From: Nitrospira sp.
GTDB taxonomy: Bacteria > Nitrospirota > Nitrospiria > Nitrospirales > Nitrospiraceae
Direction: 5' to 3'
Length of the DNA: 64,000 nucleotides
NCBI GenBank assembly: GCA_024760525.1
Contig: CP060499.1
Span: forward strand, 2,687,501 to 2,751,500
Part shown: positions 16,958 to 25,410 of the stretch, piece by piece
Layout: each line of letters begins with the position of its first letter
Numbering within the stretch: position 1 is the stretch's first letter
Program-made: the position numbers and the translations under genes
Notes under the pieces: generated by a model
Told to the model about the DNA's origin: nothing
Databases searched by the model: none
Seen by the model: only the letters and a program-made list of their open reading frames with translations

Positions 16958-19924
16958 TTAGACGTTCTGGGTGCGTTGCGCGTTGTCCAAGTCGGCCAAT
17001 TCCTCGGCCTCGTCTTGTAATCGCTCGCTGCCCTCTTCCGCCGGCATGAACTGCTGAACCCGCGTGTTGCCGCTATCCACGACGAAGACACTGCCTTTTG
17101 CGTCAACGGCGATCCCGTATGGGAAATTGAATTGCCCGTCACCGTTGCCGAACCCGCCCCACTGAGTGATGAAGTTCCCCTCTCGGTCGAACTTTTCGAT
17201 CCGATGATTCCCGGTATCCGTCACATAGACATCTCCGGCTCCATCGATGGTGATGCCCCATGGCGAACGTAGTTGTCCGGCCTCTTGAGCCAGTGAACTG
17301 CTGGCATGCCCCGCCGACGGACTGCCGCCCCACTTCGTCAACAACTGCGGCAAGACATTGGTGCTGGTATCGAATTTCTGGATACGGTGATTGCCCATAT
17401 CGACGACGTAGACCGACCCGTCTTCTTGATCGACCGCCACCCCGCGCGGGAAATAGAACTGCCCATCGCCGTTCCCGAAGCTGCCCCAAGCCATAATGAA
17501 CTCGCCCGCCATGTCGAACTTCTGCACGCGAAAATTGGCGCTGTCGACGACGTAGATATAGCCGCGCACGCGGTCTACTGCAATACCCCAGGGAGCATTG
17601 AACTGCCCCTCCCCATTTCCACGCGAGCCGAACTTCATGAGGTAGCCGCCGAGTTTTCCGTCGAACTTCTGAACCCGGTGGTTGTTGGTATCGACGACCC
17701 ACACGTCGCCCTTGCCGTCGCAGGCAATGCCGGTGGGATTGTGAAAGTTGGAATTCGCCGAACCGAAACTCCCCCAGAGAATGATGAAACTGCCGGCGTT
17801 GTCGAACTTTTGCACACGATTGTTTCCATTGTCGACGATGAACAGCGATCCCTGCTGATCCACGCAGAGTCCGTACATCGGCGCCAGAAATTCGCCGCCA
17901 TGCAAGAGCGACGCGCCACGTCCGGGTTTGCCCCATTTCGACACGCACAGGTAGCCGGAAGTATTGACGAGAATCGTCGTGGTCGCAGGAGTGGAGATGT
18001 TGTTGCCGATATCCTTGAACCACACATAAATCGTCTTCTGCCCATCCGCTGGGGATAGGAGGAAGGGAATGGTAGCCCCGAACTTGATGGCCGGAGTCAC
18101 ATCCACCCACCCCGGAGTTCCGGCCACCGGAGTCAGCGGACTTTCAGAGATGAAATAAGCGCCGACCCCCGAGTCCAAATCGGTCGCCGAGATCGTCACC
18201 ACGACGTCCGGCGAATTGGTCATGAACGCCCCGTGATTGATGACCGCGTACGGATTTTGCGGGGCCGTAATATCAATGAGCACGGGCGTCGCCGTGACCT
18301 CTTCCGATAATCCGCTTTCCGCTTCGTTCTCGAACACCGCCGTCACGGCATAAAAGTACGGCGTATCGTTGGTCAGGCCCTCGTGGGTATAGGGATTCGT
18401 GACACCCTCGATCTTGGTGGCTCCCTGAGTTGTGAGATGAGGAGCGGTGCTGAAATAGAGATTGTAGGACTGCGCGCCCGCCACCTCCATCCAACTCAAG
18501 AACGCTTCTGTATCACCAGGCTTCACGGCGAGACTGCGGGGCGGCTGCACGGCCCCGGCTTCTACCGCCTGGATCGGCTGCTCTTTGCCACGATTGATCT
18601 CCTCTTCGGTCGGCACATACTTCAGAACACGGTTGTTGCCGCTGTCGGCCACAAAGACGCAGCCTTCCTTGTCCACGGCGATGCCGTAGGGGAAATTGAC
18701 CTGCCCTTCCGTTTTACCACGATTGCCGAACGAGCAGAGGAACGTTCCATTGCCGTCGAATTTCTGAATCCGGTGGTTGCCGCTGTCGACGACATAGACG
18801 TTGCCCAGCGCATCACAGGCAATCCCCCATGGCGCCTTGAACTGCCCGGGCCCGCCGCCCTCTCGCCCCCATTTCGTCAAGAAGCTTCCCCGCGGATCGA
18901 ATTTTTGAATACGGTTGTTGCTCTCGTCGGCGATATAGATGTTGCCGACGAAATCGACCGCCACGCCGCGCGGGAAAAAGAACGCGCCGTCGAAACTCCC
19001 GTCACGTCCCCACTTCAGCAGCGGCTGGCCGTCGGCTTGAAACTTTTGAATGCGCGCGTTGCTGGTATCGGAGACGTAGACGTTGCCGTCTTGATCCGTC
19101 GTAATCCCCCACGGCACGTCGAACCGGCCCATGTCGGCTCCGCGCCAGGCGAACCCAAACTTGCCCCAGGCCTTCTGCACGTTGCCTTCCAGATCGAACT
19201 TCTGCACTCGATTGTTCCCGCTGTCGGCCACGTACACGACATCATCCGGCCCCACTGCTAAGCCGCGCGGATAGTAAAACTGGCCCTCTTGCGTGCCGGG
19301 TTCACCACCCCATCGAGCTAAGAACTTTCCGGCCTTGTCGAATTTTTGGATCGAATGGTTGTCGGTATCCGCAACATAGATGTTACCGTCCTTGTCCAGC
19401 GCAATCCCTGTGGGTGAGCTGAATTCACCCTCATCGACGCCTTCGTGGCCGATCACCATGGCCAGCAGATAGGGCGAAGGAATCGCCATGACTTCTTGCG
19501 ATTCAGGGCTTTCCCCCTTTGGGGTCACTACCGTGACGACATAGTGATAACAGGTTCCATTGGCAAGATCGTCGTGGAGATAGGGGCTGGTGGCGCCTTC
19601 CAAGCACGTCGCCTTGTCTTTCTTGACTCCGATCACGCTTTTGAAATCCTCTGAGCTGGCGATGGGTCGGGTCAGTTCCGAAAACTTGATCTGCACGCCC
19701 TTGGTGGTCTGGAAATACAGGTTGTAGTACATGGCGTCCGGAATCGGATCCCACGTGATCGTGATGCGTCCATTACCAGGTTTGGCTTGGACATTCTGGG
19801 GTGGAGACGGCAGCTCTTCGTCCTCCACCAGCGAATCCCCTCCGCCCCACTCTCCCTGGATTCCATCGACAAAGAGACGGTGCCGATCGAATTGAAACAT
19901 TTCGTCAAAAAGCCAGGCTTTCAT
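16958..19924 (-). CDS. Large fibronectin-III / NHL-repeat protein
   Basis: 988 residues, counting the ATG at 19924 (a GTG lies one codon upstream; CTGAGG precedes). There is no recognisable signal peptide. Order: N-terminal ~35 residues, FN3-like domain (~40-150), about six NHL blades (~150-440, each with a GIAVD...VYVADSGNNRIQKFD pattern), a second FN3-like domain (~455-545), an Ig-like domain (~550-660) with VWFKDIGNN, and a second set of about six NHL blades (~670-965). Two six-bladed propellers are expected. NHL propellers usually mediate binding. If surface-exposed, export must use an unusual route. Substrate and partner unknown. Confidence 0.8.
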   Translation of the reverse strand: MKAWLFDEMFQFDRHRLFVDGIQGEWGGGDSLVEDEELPSPPQNVQAKPGNGRITITWDPIPDAMYYNLYFQTTKGVQIKFSELTRPIASSEDFKSVIGVKKDKATCLEGATSPYLHDDLANGTCYHYVVTVVTPKGESPESQEVMAIPSPYLLAMVIGHEGVDEGEFSSPTGIALDKDGNIYVADTDNHSIQKFDKAGKFLARWGGEPGTQEGQFYYPRGLAVGPDDVVYVADSGNNRVQKFDLEGNVQKAWGKFGFAWRGADMGRFDVPWGITTDQDGNVYVSDTSNARIQKFQADGQPLLKWGRDGSFDGAFFFPRGVAVDFVGNIYIADESNNRIQKFDPRGSFLTKWGREGGGPGQFKAPWGIACDALGNVYVVDSGNHRIQKFDGNGTFLCSFGNRGKTEGQVNFPYGIAVDKEGCVFVADSGNNRVLKYVPTEEEINRGKEQPIQAVEAGAVQPPRSLAVKPGDTEAFLSWMEVAGAQSYNLYFSTAPHLTTQGATKIEGVTNPYTHEGLTNDTPYFYAVTAVFENEAESGLSEEVTATPVLIDITAPQNPYAVINHGAFMTNSPDVVVTISATDLDSGVGAYFISESPLTPVAGTPGWVDVTPAIKFGATIPFLLSPADGQKTIYVWFKDIGNNISTPATTTILVNTSGYLCVSKWGKPGRGASLLHGGEFLAPMYGLCVDQQGSLFIVDNGNNRVQKFDNAGSFIILWGSFGSANSNFHNPTGIACDGKGDVWVVDTNNHRVQKFDGKLGGYLMKFGSRGNGEGQFNAPWGIAVDRVRGYIYVVDSANFRVQKFDMAGEFIMAWGSFGNGDGQFYFPRGVAVDQEDGSVYVVDMGNHRIQKFDTSTNVLPQLLTKWGGSPSAGHASSSLAQEAGQLRSPWGITIDGAGDVYVTDTGNHRIEKFDREGNFITQWGGFGNGDGQFNFPYGIAVDAKGSVFVVDSGNTRVQQFMPAEEGSERLQDEAEELADLDNAQRTQNV

Positions 19925-20177
19925 CACGGTATTGCCTCAGGGTGGTTCGTAAAACGGTTCAGAAACAGCGGAACTTTCAATCGCTTAGACTTGGATTGGT
20001 CACTCTAGCAAAGCGATGGAAATGGAGTCAAGGCAACCGCCATTGGCCTTCTACAACAGAGTAAAAGAGCCTCTATGGTAACCACAGCCGGATCGATTAC
20101 AATGCGCCGTTCACTCAATGCGCAATGAACTGCGGGATGGTCGTCCGAATTCAGAAAGGAGCACGACGGAGGCAGCG

Positions 20178-20387
20178 ATGCGGAATTTCATCCTAGGCGT
20201 CATGATCGGTGTACTGCTGACCTCGATGGGCGTACACGCAGCCGGGAAAGACGGGTTCGGAGGTAACGCGAGGTCTCCACGCGTGAATGATGAACGGGAA
20301 CGCCAATTCCAGCTTGAACTCGAGCATATGCGCAAGCAGACTGAGTTGGAACAGGCGCGGATGCAAGGACAAAAGAAGCCTTGTTAG
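20178..20387 (+). CDS. Small exported protein
   Basis: 69 residues. GGAGG five bases upstream supports the ATG at 20178 over an in-frame start at 20118. A signal peptide or anchor (FILGVMIGVLLTSMGVHAAG) is followed by a short polar, Glu/Gln-rich helical tail (ERERQFQLELEHMRKQTELEQARMQ). It has no recognised family. It opens a plus-strand group with a 57-residue acidic protein and a cytochrome. Confidence 0.55.
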   Translation: MRNFILGVMIGVLLTSMGVHAAGKDGFGGNARSPRVNDERERQFQLELEHMRKQTELEQARMQGQKKPC

Positions 20388-20493
20388 TACCCAACCGAAC
20401 AATGGCACGGTGACTCAATAGTTCGTCACAGAGGAAACAACCACTGAACGAGCTCAGTATCAATAACCATAGCGGATTCAAAGGTGAACGATC

Positions 20494-20667
20494 ATGAGAA
20501 TGTTTCAGGTGAGGCAAACGGTAACGTATGAACTGACGACGGCGGCAGGAACTGAGCAAGAAGCCATCCTGAAGGCGAAAGGCATTCCCCTGACCCAGTG
20601 GACCGCCGAGGCCGACGAGATCACGGCGGAAATGCTCGATGAGACCGATGAAATCGACGAATATTGA
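20494..20667 (+). CDS. 57-residue acidic protein
   Basis: ATG at 20494, with AAGGTG ten bases ahead; reads MRMFQVRQTVTYELTTAAG and ends DETDEIDEY. The first half looks like one beta hairpin, and the second half is acidic (11 Asp/Glu in the last 19 residues). It is cytoplasmic, with no signal peptide. Codon use is ordinary for the neighbourhood. It lies 51 bases ahead of the cytochrome start, so it may be in the same transcript. Family not recognised. Confidence 0.45.
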   Translation: MRMFQVRQTVTYELTTAAGTEQEAILKAKGIPLTQWTAEADEITAEMLDETDEIDEY

Positions 20668-20718
20668 GATTTGATCAGCCTGACCGTCACCACATCTACG
20701 TATGGAGGAGAAAGAACG

Positions 20719-21228
20719 ATGCTCAAGTTTCAGATCGCCCGAGTTTCAACCCTCAGCCTCGTGCTCATTGGAGCAATGATTGCTCCGGCATTCGCGGGTG
20801 ACACCGTACGTGCAGGCGGTCAAGCAGCGCCATTGGACAAGAAAACGGAGGAGCGGGCGAGATATGTCATCAAGATCGCCGGATGCAATGATTGCCACAC
20901 AACCGGCTATGCGGAAGCGGCCGGCAAGATTCCCGAGAAAGACTGGCTCAAGGGAGATGCGATGGGCTGGCGCGGTCCCTGGGGCACCACCTATGCGAGT
21001 AACCTGCGGCTCTATATGCAGAATCTTTCGGAAGCCCAATGGATCAAAGTCTCGCGTTCAATCGAGCTTCGCCCGCCCATGCCATGGTTTGTCCTTCGTG
21101 TGATGACTGAACAGGACCTGCGGGCGATGTATCGATTCATCAGGAACCTTGGACCTGCCGGCGAACCGGCTCCCAGCTATCTCCCGCCGGATCAGGAACC
21201 GCCGAAGCCGTATATCCAGTTCCCATAG
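20719..21228 (+). CDS. Monohaem c-type cytochrome
   Basis: 169 residues from the ATG at 20719, which has GGAGGAG upstream and begins a clean signal peptide (cleaved near APAFAG). One haem motif CNDCH lies at residues 56-60. A distal Met is likely in RPPMPWF. The spacing from haem to Met and the absence of a second CxxCH match small class I cytochromes. The C-terminus is Pro-rich (LPPDQEPPKPYIQFP). It probably carries electrons in the periplasm; the partner is not evident. Confidence 0.8.
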   Translation: MLKFQIARVSTLSLVLIGAMIAPAFAGDTVRAGGQAAPLDKKTEERARYVIKIAGCNDCHTTGYAEAAGKIPEKDWLKGDAMGWRGPWGTTYASNLRLYMQNLSEAQWIKVSRSIELRPPMPWFVLRVMTEQDLRAMYRFIRNLGPAGEPAPSYLPPDQEPPKPYIQFP

Positions 21229-21600
21229 CTGCCAGAGATTCAGGACAGGATTTCTCTGTCGGGTTTCGGAGGATCACACCAGTCAATTCTTTTTCCGGAA
21301 TATTCAAGGAAGATATGATGAGGTGCACGTGTCAGAGGTTGTTTCAACTACAATGTGCATCATTCGAACGACGAAATTAAGTTACAAAACACCACGACGG
21401 TCGAAGACTACAGTTTGCTGCCGCAAACCTCTCACTATTCGCCACGCACCGGCGCATGAGTGACAAACCTCCCTCACGAATCGCCACCTTCGTGTTCGAT
21501 GGCGACCTCTATTGCTGAAGGCTCGGCACACGCTACCGGTGCCCGCGGCCATTGATTCACTACGCGGTCAGGCAACCATCTGGTCGCCCCGTTCGAGCTA

Positions 21601-21681
21601 CTAACTCTTTTTGTACACGACTAAGCCACCGATGAAGATTGCAAGCATGACAGACGCGAACATCAAAAAGGTACTATCCAT
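21601..21681 (-). CDS. Putative 26-residue single-TM peptide
   Basis: Reads MDSTFLMFASVMLAIFIGGLVVYKKS. AAAGGAG lies seven bases ahead of the ATG at 21681, an excellent ribosome site. The peptide is one hydrophobic helix with a Lys-Lys-Ser end, so the C-terminus should face the cytoplasm. Size and character resemble small subunits of terminal oxidases and transporters (CydX, KdpF types), but no sequence match is claimed. It is on the same strand as, and ~680 bases downstream of, the amine-oxidase-like operon. Confidence 0.4.
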   Translation of the reverse strand: MDSTFLMFASVMLAIFIGGLVVYKKS

Positions 21682-21820
21682 GGCTCACTCCTTTCGTTTG
21701 TGCCATGAGCTCAGACGTTGCGCTTCTCACATTGCTTTCTCAAAAAAGGCCTTAGACGCTCTGAACCTTTTCCCTCGTCTCAATCTGATTCATTCCTACG
21801 AAACCCGAATGGATTCACTA

Positions 21821-22100
21821 CGGGCGACCCTTTCCCGATGGGTAAGGCCGCCCGTGCATGGCGCTTAGGGCACCAAAAGAATCCCTTAATTTTTGAGACC
21901 CGCGCGAAGCGTGGGCCAATGGGTGGAAGAGTGCTCCATGGGAAGCACTGAGATTCGCTTGCCAGCGTACCGTTACGCCAACCTCAAATCTCCACAAGGC
22001 GTATCTGACATTTAAATCCCCTACGCGGGGAAACGACAGCCGATGGAGAAGCGGCTAGCGTGACTGGCGCGGCACCCGCCCATAGCTCGGCGGGCCGATG
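21821..22100. ncRNA. Clustered hairpins, possible structured RNA
   Basis: Stems visible by eye: CGGGCGACCC... pairing with ...GGCCGCCCG (21821-21854, loop GAT), GACCCGCGC-GAA-GCGTGGGCC (~21897), AGTGCT with AGCACT (21930-21949), CCCC-TACGC-GGGG (~22018), AGCCG with CGGCT (~22042) and CCCGCC with GGCGGG (~22077). On the minus strand they precede the 26-residue peptide start by 140-400 bases. They match no RNA family I can recall. Function and transcribed strand are unknown. Confidence 0.3.
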
Positions 22101-22356
22101 TGATCCGGTGGACTAAGGTCTTCCATTTCCACCTCCTCCTGCTACGGAATGACTCGAAGCTTATAGAATGCGACAAGTCAATGGACTATTTTCTCAATAC
22201 TCCCGTTCCAGCGTCTTTGTCAACTAAAACAATCCAGCGTGCATCGGCCATAGTTGAAAGCATACAGCATGCCACTCCCAAACGAAGCAAAATCCGAAGA
22301 AGGCACCCTACAATTTGGTCGACACGGTTCAGAATGGTCCGCAGGCACGTGCACGA

Positions 22357-23337
22357 TTACCGTTGCACGCGAAGGATGGGACCAAGAGCAAGCCATTTTG
22401 CCGGTCCTAGAGCAGCCATGTGGGGCAAGTGGGCGACATACCACAATACGACATCCTGCTCTTGGACTCCCTGATTGTCCTCATCGTACCCGAGTTGGCC
22501 GCGGGCACCGAAGCTCCAGGGAATGTCCTCGCTCACATTGGCGCGACGAATCGCAACATCAAAATCAGCGAACTCGTCCCGTTCGCCATCGTCCTTTAAT
22601 GGAGCATACCCGGCACCGGGAAGAATCCAGACCCCATGGCCGTTCACCTGATCCCGAACCAACCAGGTCTTGTGGAGTGCGGAAATTTTGACATCGTTAC
22701 GCTCGTTCATGTATTTCCGCCAGCCGGGCCCCCATCCTTTATCCGGTCCTCCTTCTTCATAAACGAAGACCTGATCCATGCCGTTGCCGTTGATGTCGAA
22801 ATCAAACCTCCAGTATGGATGATGGTCATGATTCGTATTGCAGGACAGACCCCGGCTCTGAACGACGGGCCGCAGTTCACCATCATCTGATAGATGCCAC
22901 GACTGATAAATATGATATTCACCGATCCGCGCATACGCGCCCACCTCAAGCCACTTCACATTATTCTGGGCGGCGCTTTCCATGCAGACCTTCTGATTCC
23001 CACAGTTCACGATCGGCACGAGGTCCTGCCATCGCAGACGATCTTGAAACGGCCCGCACCGGCCGCTGTCGGCCCGCGAACCGAACCAGGTAAAAGGATT
23101 CCACCAAACCCGTTCTTTGACATACTTGACACGGATCACCGGCATGCTGGCCTTGTTGAGAATCAACTCATCCGCGTACTTGACGTTTCGCAATGCCAGT
23201 CCTGTATTGTCTCGAACCTCCCAGTCGAAACTCCATCGCCCCCAGTCCACATGCTCGGATTGAGTCTCGGCAAACAAGGGCTCGGACAGTCCCACGGCAT
23301 AGAGAATGATCAAGACGCCCAATAAGATTCGCTTCAT
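22357..23337 (-). CDS. Exported copper-amine-oxidase-like catalytic-domain protein
   Basis: 326 residues with a cleaved signal peptide (to ~LFAET). The body follows the copper amine oxidase beta-sandwich: WSFDWEVRDNTGLALRNVKY, then ADSG (Asp90, where the catalytic base lies), IGEYHIYQSWHLSDDGEL (aligns ungapped to the TPQ-site VGNYDY... segment, Tyr141 kept), H-D-H at 170-172 (copper-ligand position) and DVVLWYVAHLPHM (third His at 306). The consensus Asn-Tyr-Asp is changed to Glu-Tyr-His. True enzymes are ~650 residues; here the N-terminal domains are absent and may be supplied by the preceding gene. It is the last gene of a five-gene operon. Fold assignment is moderately sure, activity unknown. 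Confidence 0.6.
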   Translation of the reverse strand: MKRILLGVLIILYAVGLSEPLFAETQSEHVDWGRWSFDWEVRDNTGLALRNVKYADELILNKASMPVIRVKYVKERVWWNPFTWFGSRADSGRCGPFQDRLRWQDLVPIVNCGNQKVCMESAAQNNVKWLEVGAYARIGEYHIYQSWHLSDDGELRPVVQSRGLSCNTNHDHHPYWRFDFDINGNGMDQVFVYEEGGPDKGWGPGWRKYMNERNDVKISALHKTWLVRDQVNGHGVWILPGAGYAPLKDDGERDEFADFDVAIRRANVSEDIPWSFGARGQLGYDEDNQGVQEQDVVLWYVAHLPHMAALGPAKWLALGPILRVQR

Positions 23338-23348
23338 CTCATTTCCTC

Positions 23349-24137
23349 TTATGAACGAGGCGGTTCCTCTCCGGCATCCAAAACCCTATCCTCCGTCAAA
23401 TCGACCACCGCCCAATATTTCGGATCTCCGTCCTGTCCTTGGGAAAACGTGATCCAAATCGTGCGGTGGGCATATCCAGGGTCATTCCTGAAGATTCCTC
23501 GATCCGGTTGCATGAGTAATCCGTGGCCTTGGAGCTGTTCGACCTTGCCGGCCAGACGTGGGTCCGCTTTGGCGAGTTCGATCCCTCGCTGCACATCTTG
23601 CTGGCCTTCCGGCGGCTGATATCCTTCAAGACGAGCCGCACTGAGCACATTCATGTCTTTCATGCGAACGTCCACGGCGACGTTTTGTCCATAGCTGTAA
23701 TAGACAAGCCGTGTAAGGCTCGTCGTATGCCGGCAACACCCATGAGAAACCTTGCCTTCCGGCGGCACCCGGTCAGCCTCGACGAATGCCCAGCGACTCC
23801 CCAGCAACGCCATCACACGAGAATCGCTCTCGGCCGCTTTCCGCAACGCGGCCACCTCGGCGGCGGTCAAAACCACCGAAGCATTCGTCGACCGCTTCAC
23901 GGCCGCATCCAGGGCGGCACCGACCATCTTGGGTTTGTGGTGACCGACAATATCTTCTCCGGTGAATTGGAGAGGGTGGGGCGCAGGAGCTTTTCCGGGA
24001 AGTTTGACTTTCTGCACCGCAGTTTCAGGGTCTTCAGGTCCGAACGGACCACGAGAACCGGCATCGAGACTGCAGCCGCAACCGACCGCGATAACGATCC
24101 AGAGTAAGCATGTCCGTCTAATCAGCCGGTATCTCAT
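23349..24137 (-). CDS. Lipoprotein resembling the amine-oxidase N-terminal domains
   Basis: 262 residues. The signal peptide ends in AVGC/GC, a plausible lipobox. The mature part has LTAAEVAALRKAAESDSRV, a VYYSYGQNVAVDVRMKDMNVLSAARLEGYQPPEGQQDVQRGIELAKADPRL segment, and a closing YWAVVDLTEDRVL. That order resembles the N2/N3 regions of copper amine oxidases, which precede the catalytic domain in one chain elsewhere. It starts 11 bases before the catalytic-domain-like gene, so the two could form a split enzyme. The HGCCRH motif (vicinal cysteines with histidines) is a possible metal site. Assignment is inferential. Confidence 0.45.
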   Translation of the reverse strand: MRYRLIRRTCLLWIVIAVGCGCSLDAGSRGPFGPEDPETAVQKVKLPGKAPAPHPLQFTGEDIVGHHKPKMVGAALDAAVKRSTNASVVLTAAEVAALRKAAESDSRVMALLGSRWAFVEADRVPPEGKVSHGCCRHTTSLTRLVYYSYGQNVAVDVRMKDMNVLSAARLEGYQPPEGQQDVQRGIELAKADPRLAGKVEQLQGHGLLMQPDRGIFRNDPGYAHRTIWITFSQGQDGDPKYWAVVDLTEDRVLDAGEEPPRS

Positions 24138-24140
24138 GGC

Positions 24141-24659
24141 TCACACCGCAAGCTTACCGGCGATTCCCAAGGCAAGCTTGGACATTTGCGCAGCGGCCTT
24201 GATGACGGCTGCCCGTTTCTTTCGTGAAGCGGCGTCGAGGATGGCCTCCTTCATGAGCTCTTTGTACGTCTTGATCTCGTCCTTGCTGAACGGAACGATT
24301 TGGGCAATCGTCTCATTGTTGAAGGTGTTGGCCAACTGCAGGTAGAGATTGGATATCTCCGCCGCGTAGATCCCGCGCCGAAGGGGGTCGTTCTTGTAGG
24401 TCTCGAATTTTTTCCGTAGCGCCGCGACGGCTTCCAGGAGCGCCTTCTGGCGGACCTTGGTTTCATCCTGTTTTCCCACAGCGAATTCCACAACACCCAG
24501 CTGATCGACCAGCGCCTTGGCCTCTTCACGGGCATGATCCACCTGGACGGATAAATCGCTGATTTCCTGATTCGCGCTTTCAGCCGTTTCCATCAACTGC
24601 TTGATCAGGCTATCGTTGTCTTCGAGAAAACCGACGACCCCCGCGATGCTGGTCTCCAT
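24141..24659 (-). CDS. Helical protein of unknown function
   Basis: 172 residues, almost wholly helical, without a signal peptide. Residues ~5-75 are a heptad-like acidic coiled coil. The C-terminus (KKRAAVIKAAAQMSKLALGIAGKLAV) is an amphipathic, basic helix that could contact membrane. It sits three bases before the amine-oxidase N-terminal-like gene and 10 after a lipoprotein gene, so it is firmly in the operon. No family recognised. Confidence 0.6.
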   Translation of the reverse strand: METSIAGVVGFLEDNDSLIKQLMETAESANQEISDLSVQVDHAREEAKALVDQLGVVEFAVGKQDETKVRQKALLEAVAALRKKFETYKNDPLRRGIYAAEISNLYLQLANTFNNETIAQIVPFSKDEIKTYKELMKEAILDAASRKKRAAVIKAAAQMSKLALGIAGKLAV

Positions 24660-24669
24660 GGTGCCTCCT

Positions 24670-25380
24670 CTATTGCCCGTCGTCTTTCTTCAGCTTATCC
24701 AGAAGGTCGACCAAGTCGGACGTGAAGGTATGCGCGCGTTGCAAGGCCCTCATCCTAACGATGCGCGAACCCACGACTTCCTCCAGCGCGTCATTGACGG
24801 TCCGCGAATGGTTCACAATTTCCATGATCCGATCCGACTGTCCCGGAGCTTGTTCAATCAAGGCCGACACAAACTCCGGGTCGACCGACGCCAGGCCCGA
24901 TTTGTCGGCATAGCGCTTCAGCTGGGCATGGAGCGCCGCCGTACGTTTCCATGAGTCGTTCAACGCATTCGCCGCATCGCGCAAGCCGCAGAAATCTTCC
25001 TCAAACTGATCCCAGACGGCCTTTTCCAAACCTTGATAGTCGGAGAGATACATTTGCCCGACGAGATAGGCTGCTGCATATGCTGACTCCCCCTTCTTCC
25101 CGGCGGCGTTACGGTACGGGGCGAGAACGAATTGATGTTTGGCCTCATGCGCCTGCAAGGCCTTGAAGCTCTCGCGCAAAGAGCTGCGCGCCTGCTCCAG
25201 AAGCTTGATGCGTACTTCCGTTTCTTTCTGGAATACATCGATGTTCGTCTGAGCGGCATCGATTTTAATCCCTTCCTTCTGAATAAGATCGCGTACGGCA
25301 TCGCTATGAATCGAGTGGCATCCTAATGCGCTCATCAGAACGAGTCCGAGACTCCAAACCATGGTTCTTCGTAGGATCAT
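24670..25380 (-). CDS. Helical lipoprotein of unknown function
   Basis: 236 residues. The leader ends in MSALGC, a good lipobox. The mature chain is predominantly charged helix (QKETEVRIKLLEQARSSLRESFKALQAHEAKH; LHAQLKRYADKSG) with no further TM. Placement at the outer membrane is likely. Second gene of the operon, 30 bases after the first. A GGAGG-like site precedes the ATG. No family recognised. Confidence 0.6.
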   Translation of the reverse strand: MILRRTMVWSLGLVLMSALGCHSIHSDAVRDLIQKEGIKIDAAQTNIDVFQKETEVRIKLLEQARSSLRESFKALQAHEAKHQFVLAPYRNAAGKKGESAYAAAYLVGQMYLSDYQGLEKAVWDQFEEDFCGLRDAANALNDSWKRTAALHAQLKRYADKSGLASVDPEFVSALIEQAPGQSDRIMEIVNHSRTVNDALEEVVGSRIVRMRALQRAHTFTSDLVDLLDKLKKDDGQ

Positions 25381-25410
25381 GCTGGTCTCCTCCCGCTCAC
25401 AGGATGGACA

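Larger units (their letters stand above)
21229..22356. other. 1.1 kb poorly coding region with multiple hairpins
   Basis: Frames in this gap (for example 21149-21463, 21611-21868, 22100-22474) have random composition and no ribosome site, so I do not call them. One exception is the short minus-strand frame at 21601-21681, listed separately. Several strong hairpins lie between ~21820 and 22100, also listed separately. No tRNA, known riboswitch, or insertion element was recognised. Confidence 0.5.

Noticed and set aside
16753..17142. N-terminal extension of IMP dehydrogenase (130 codons)
   Set aside because: It translates the dispersed repeat and the end of the NHL gene; the ATG at 16752 has a ribosome site and the family start.
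21149..22474. Several plus-strand frames in the 1.1 kb gap
   Set aside because: Random composition, no Shine-Dalgarno, and overlapping known genes or hairpins.
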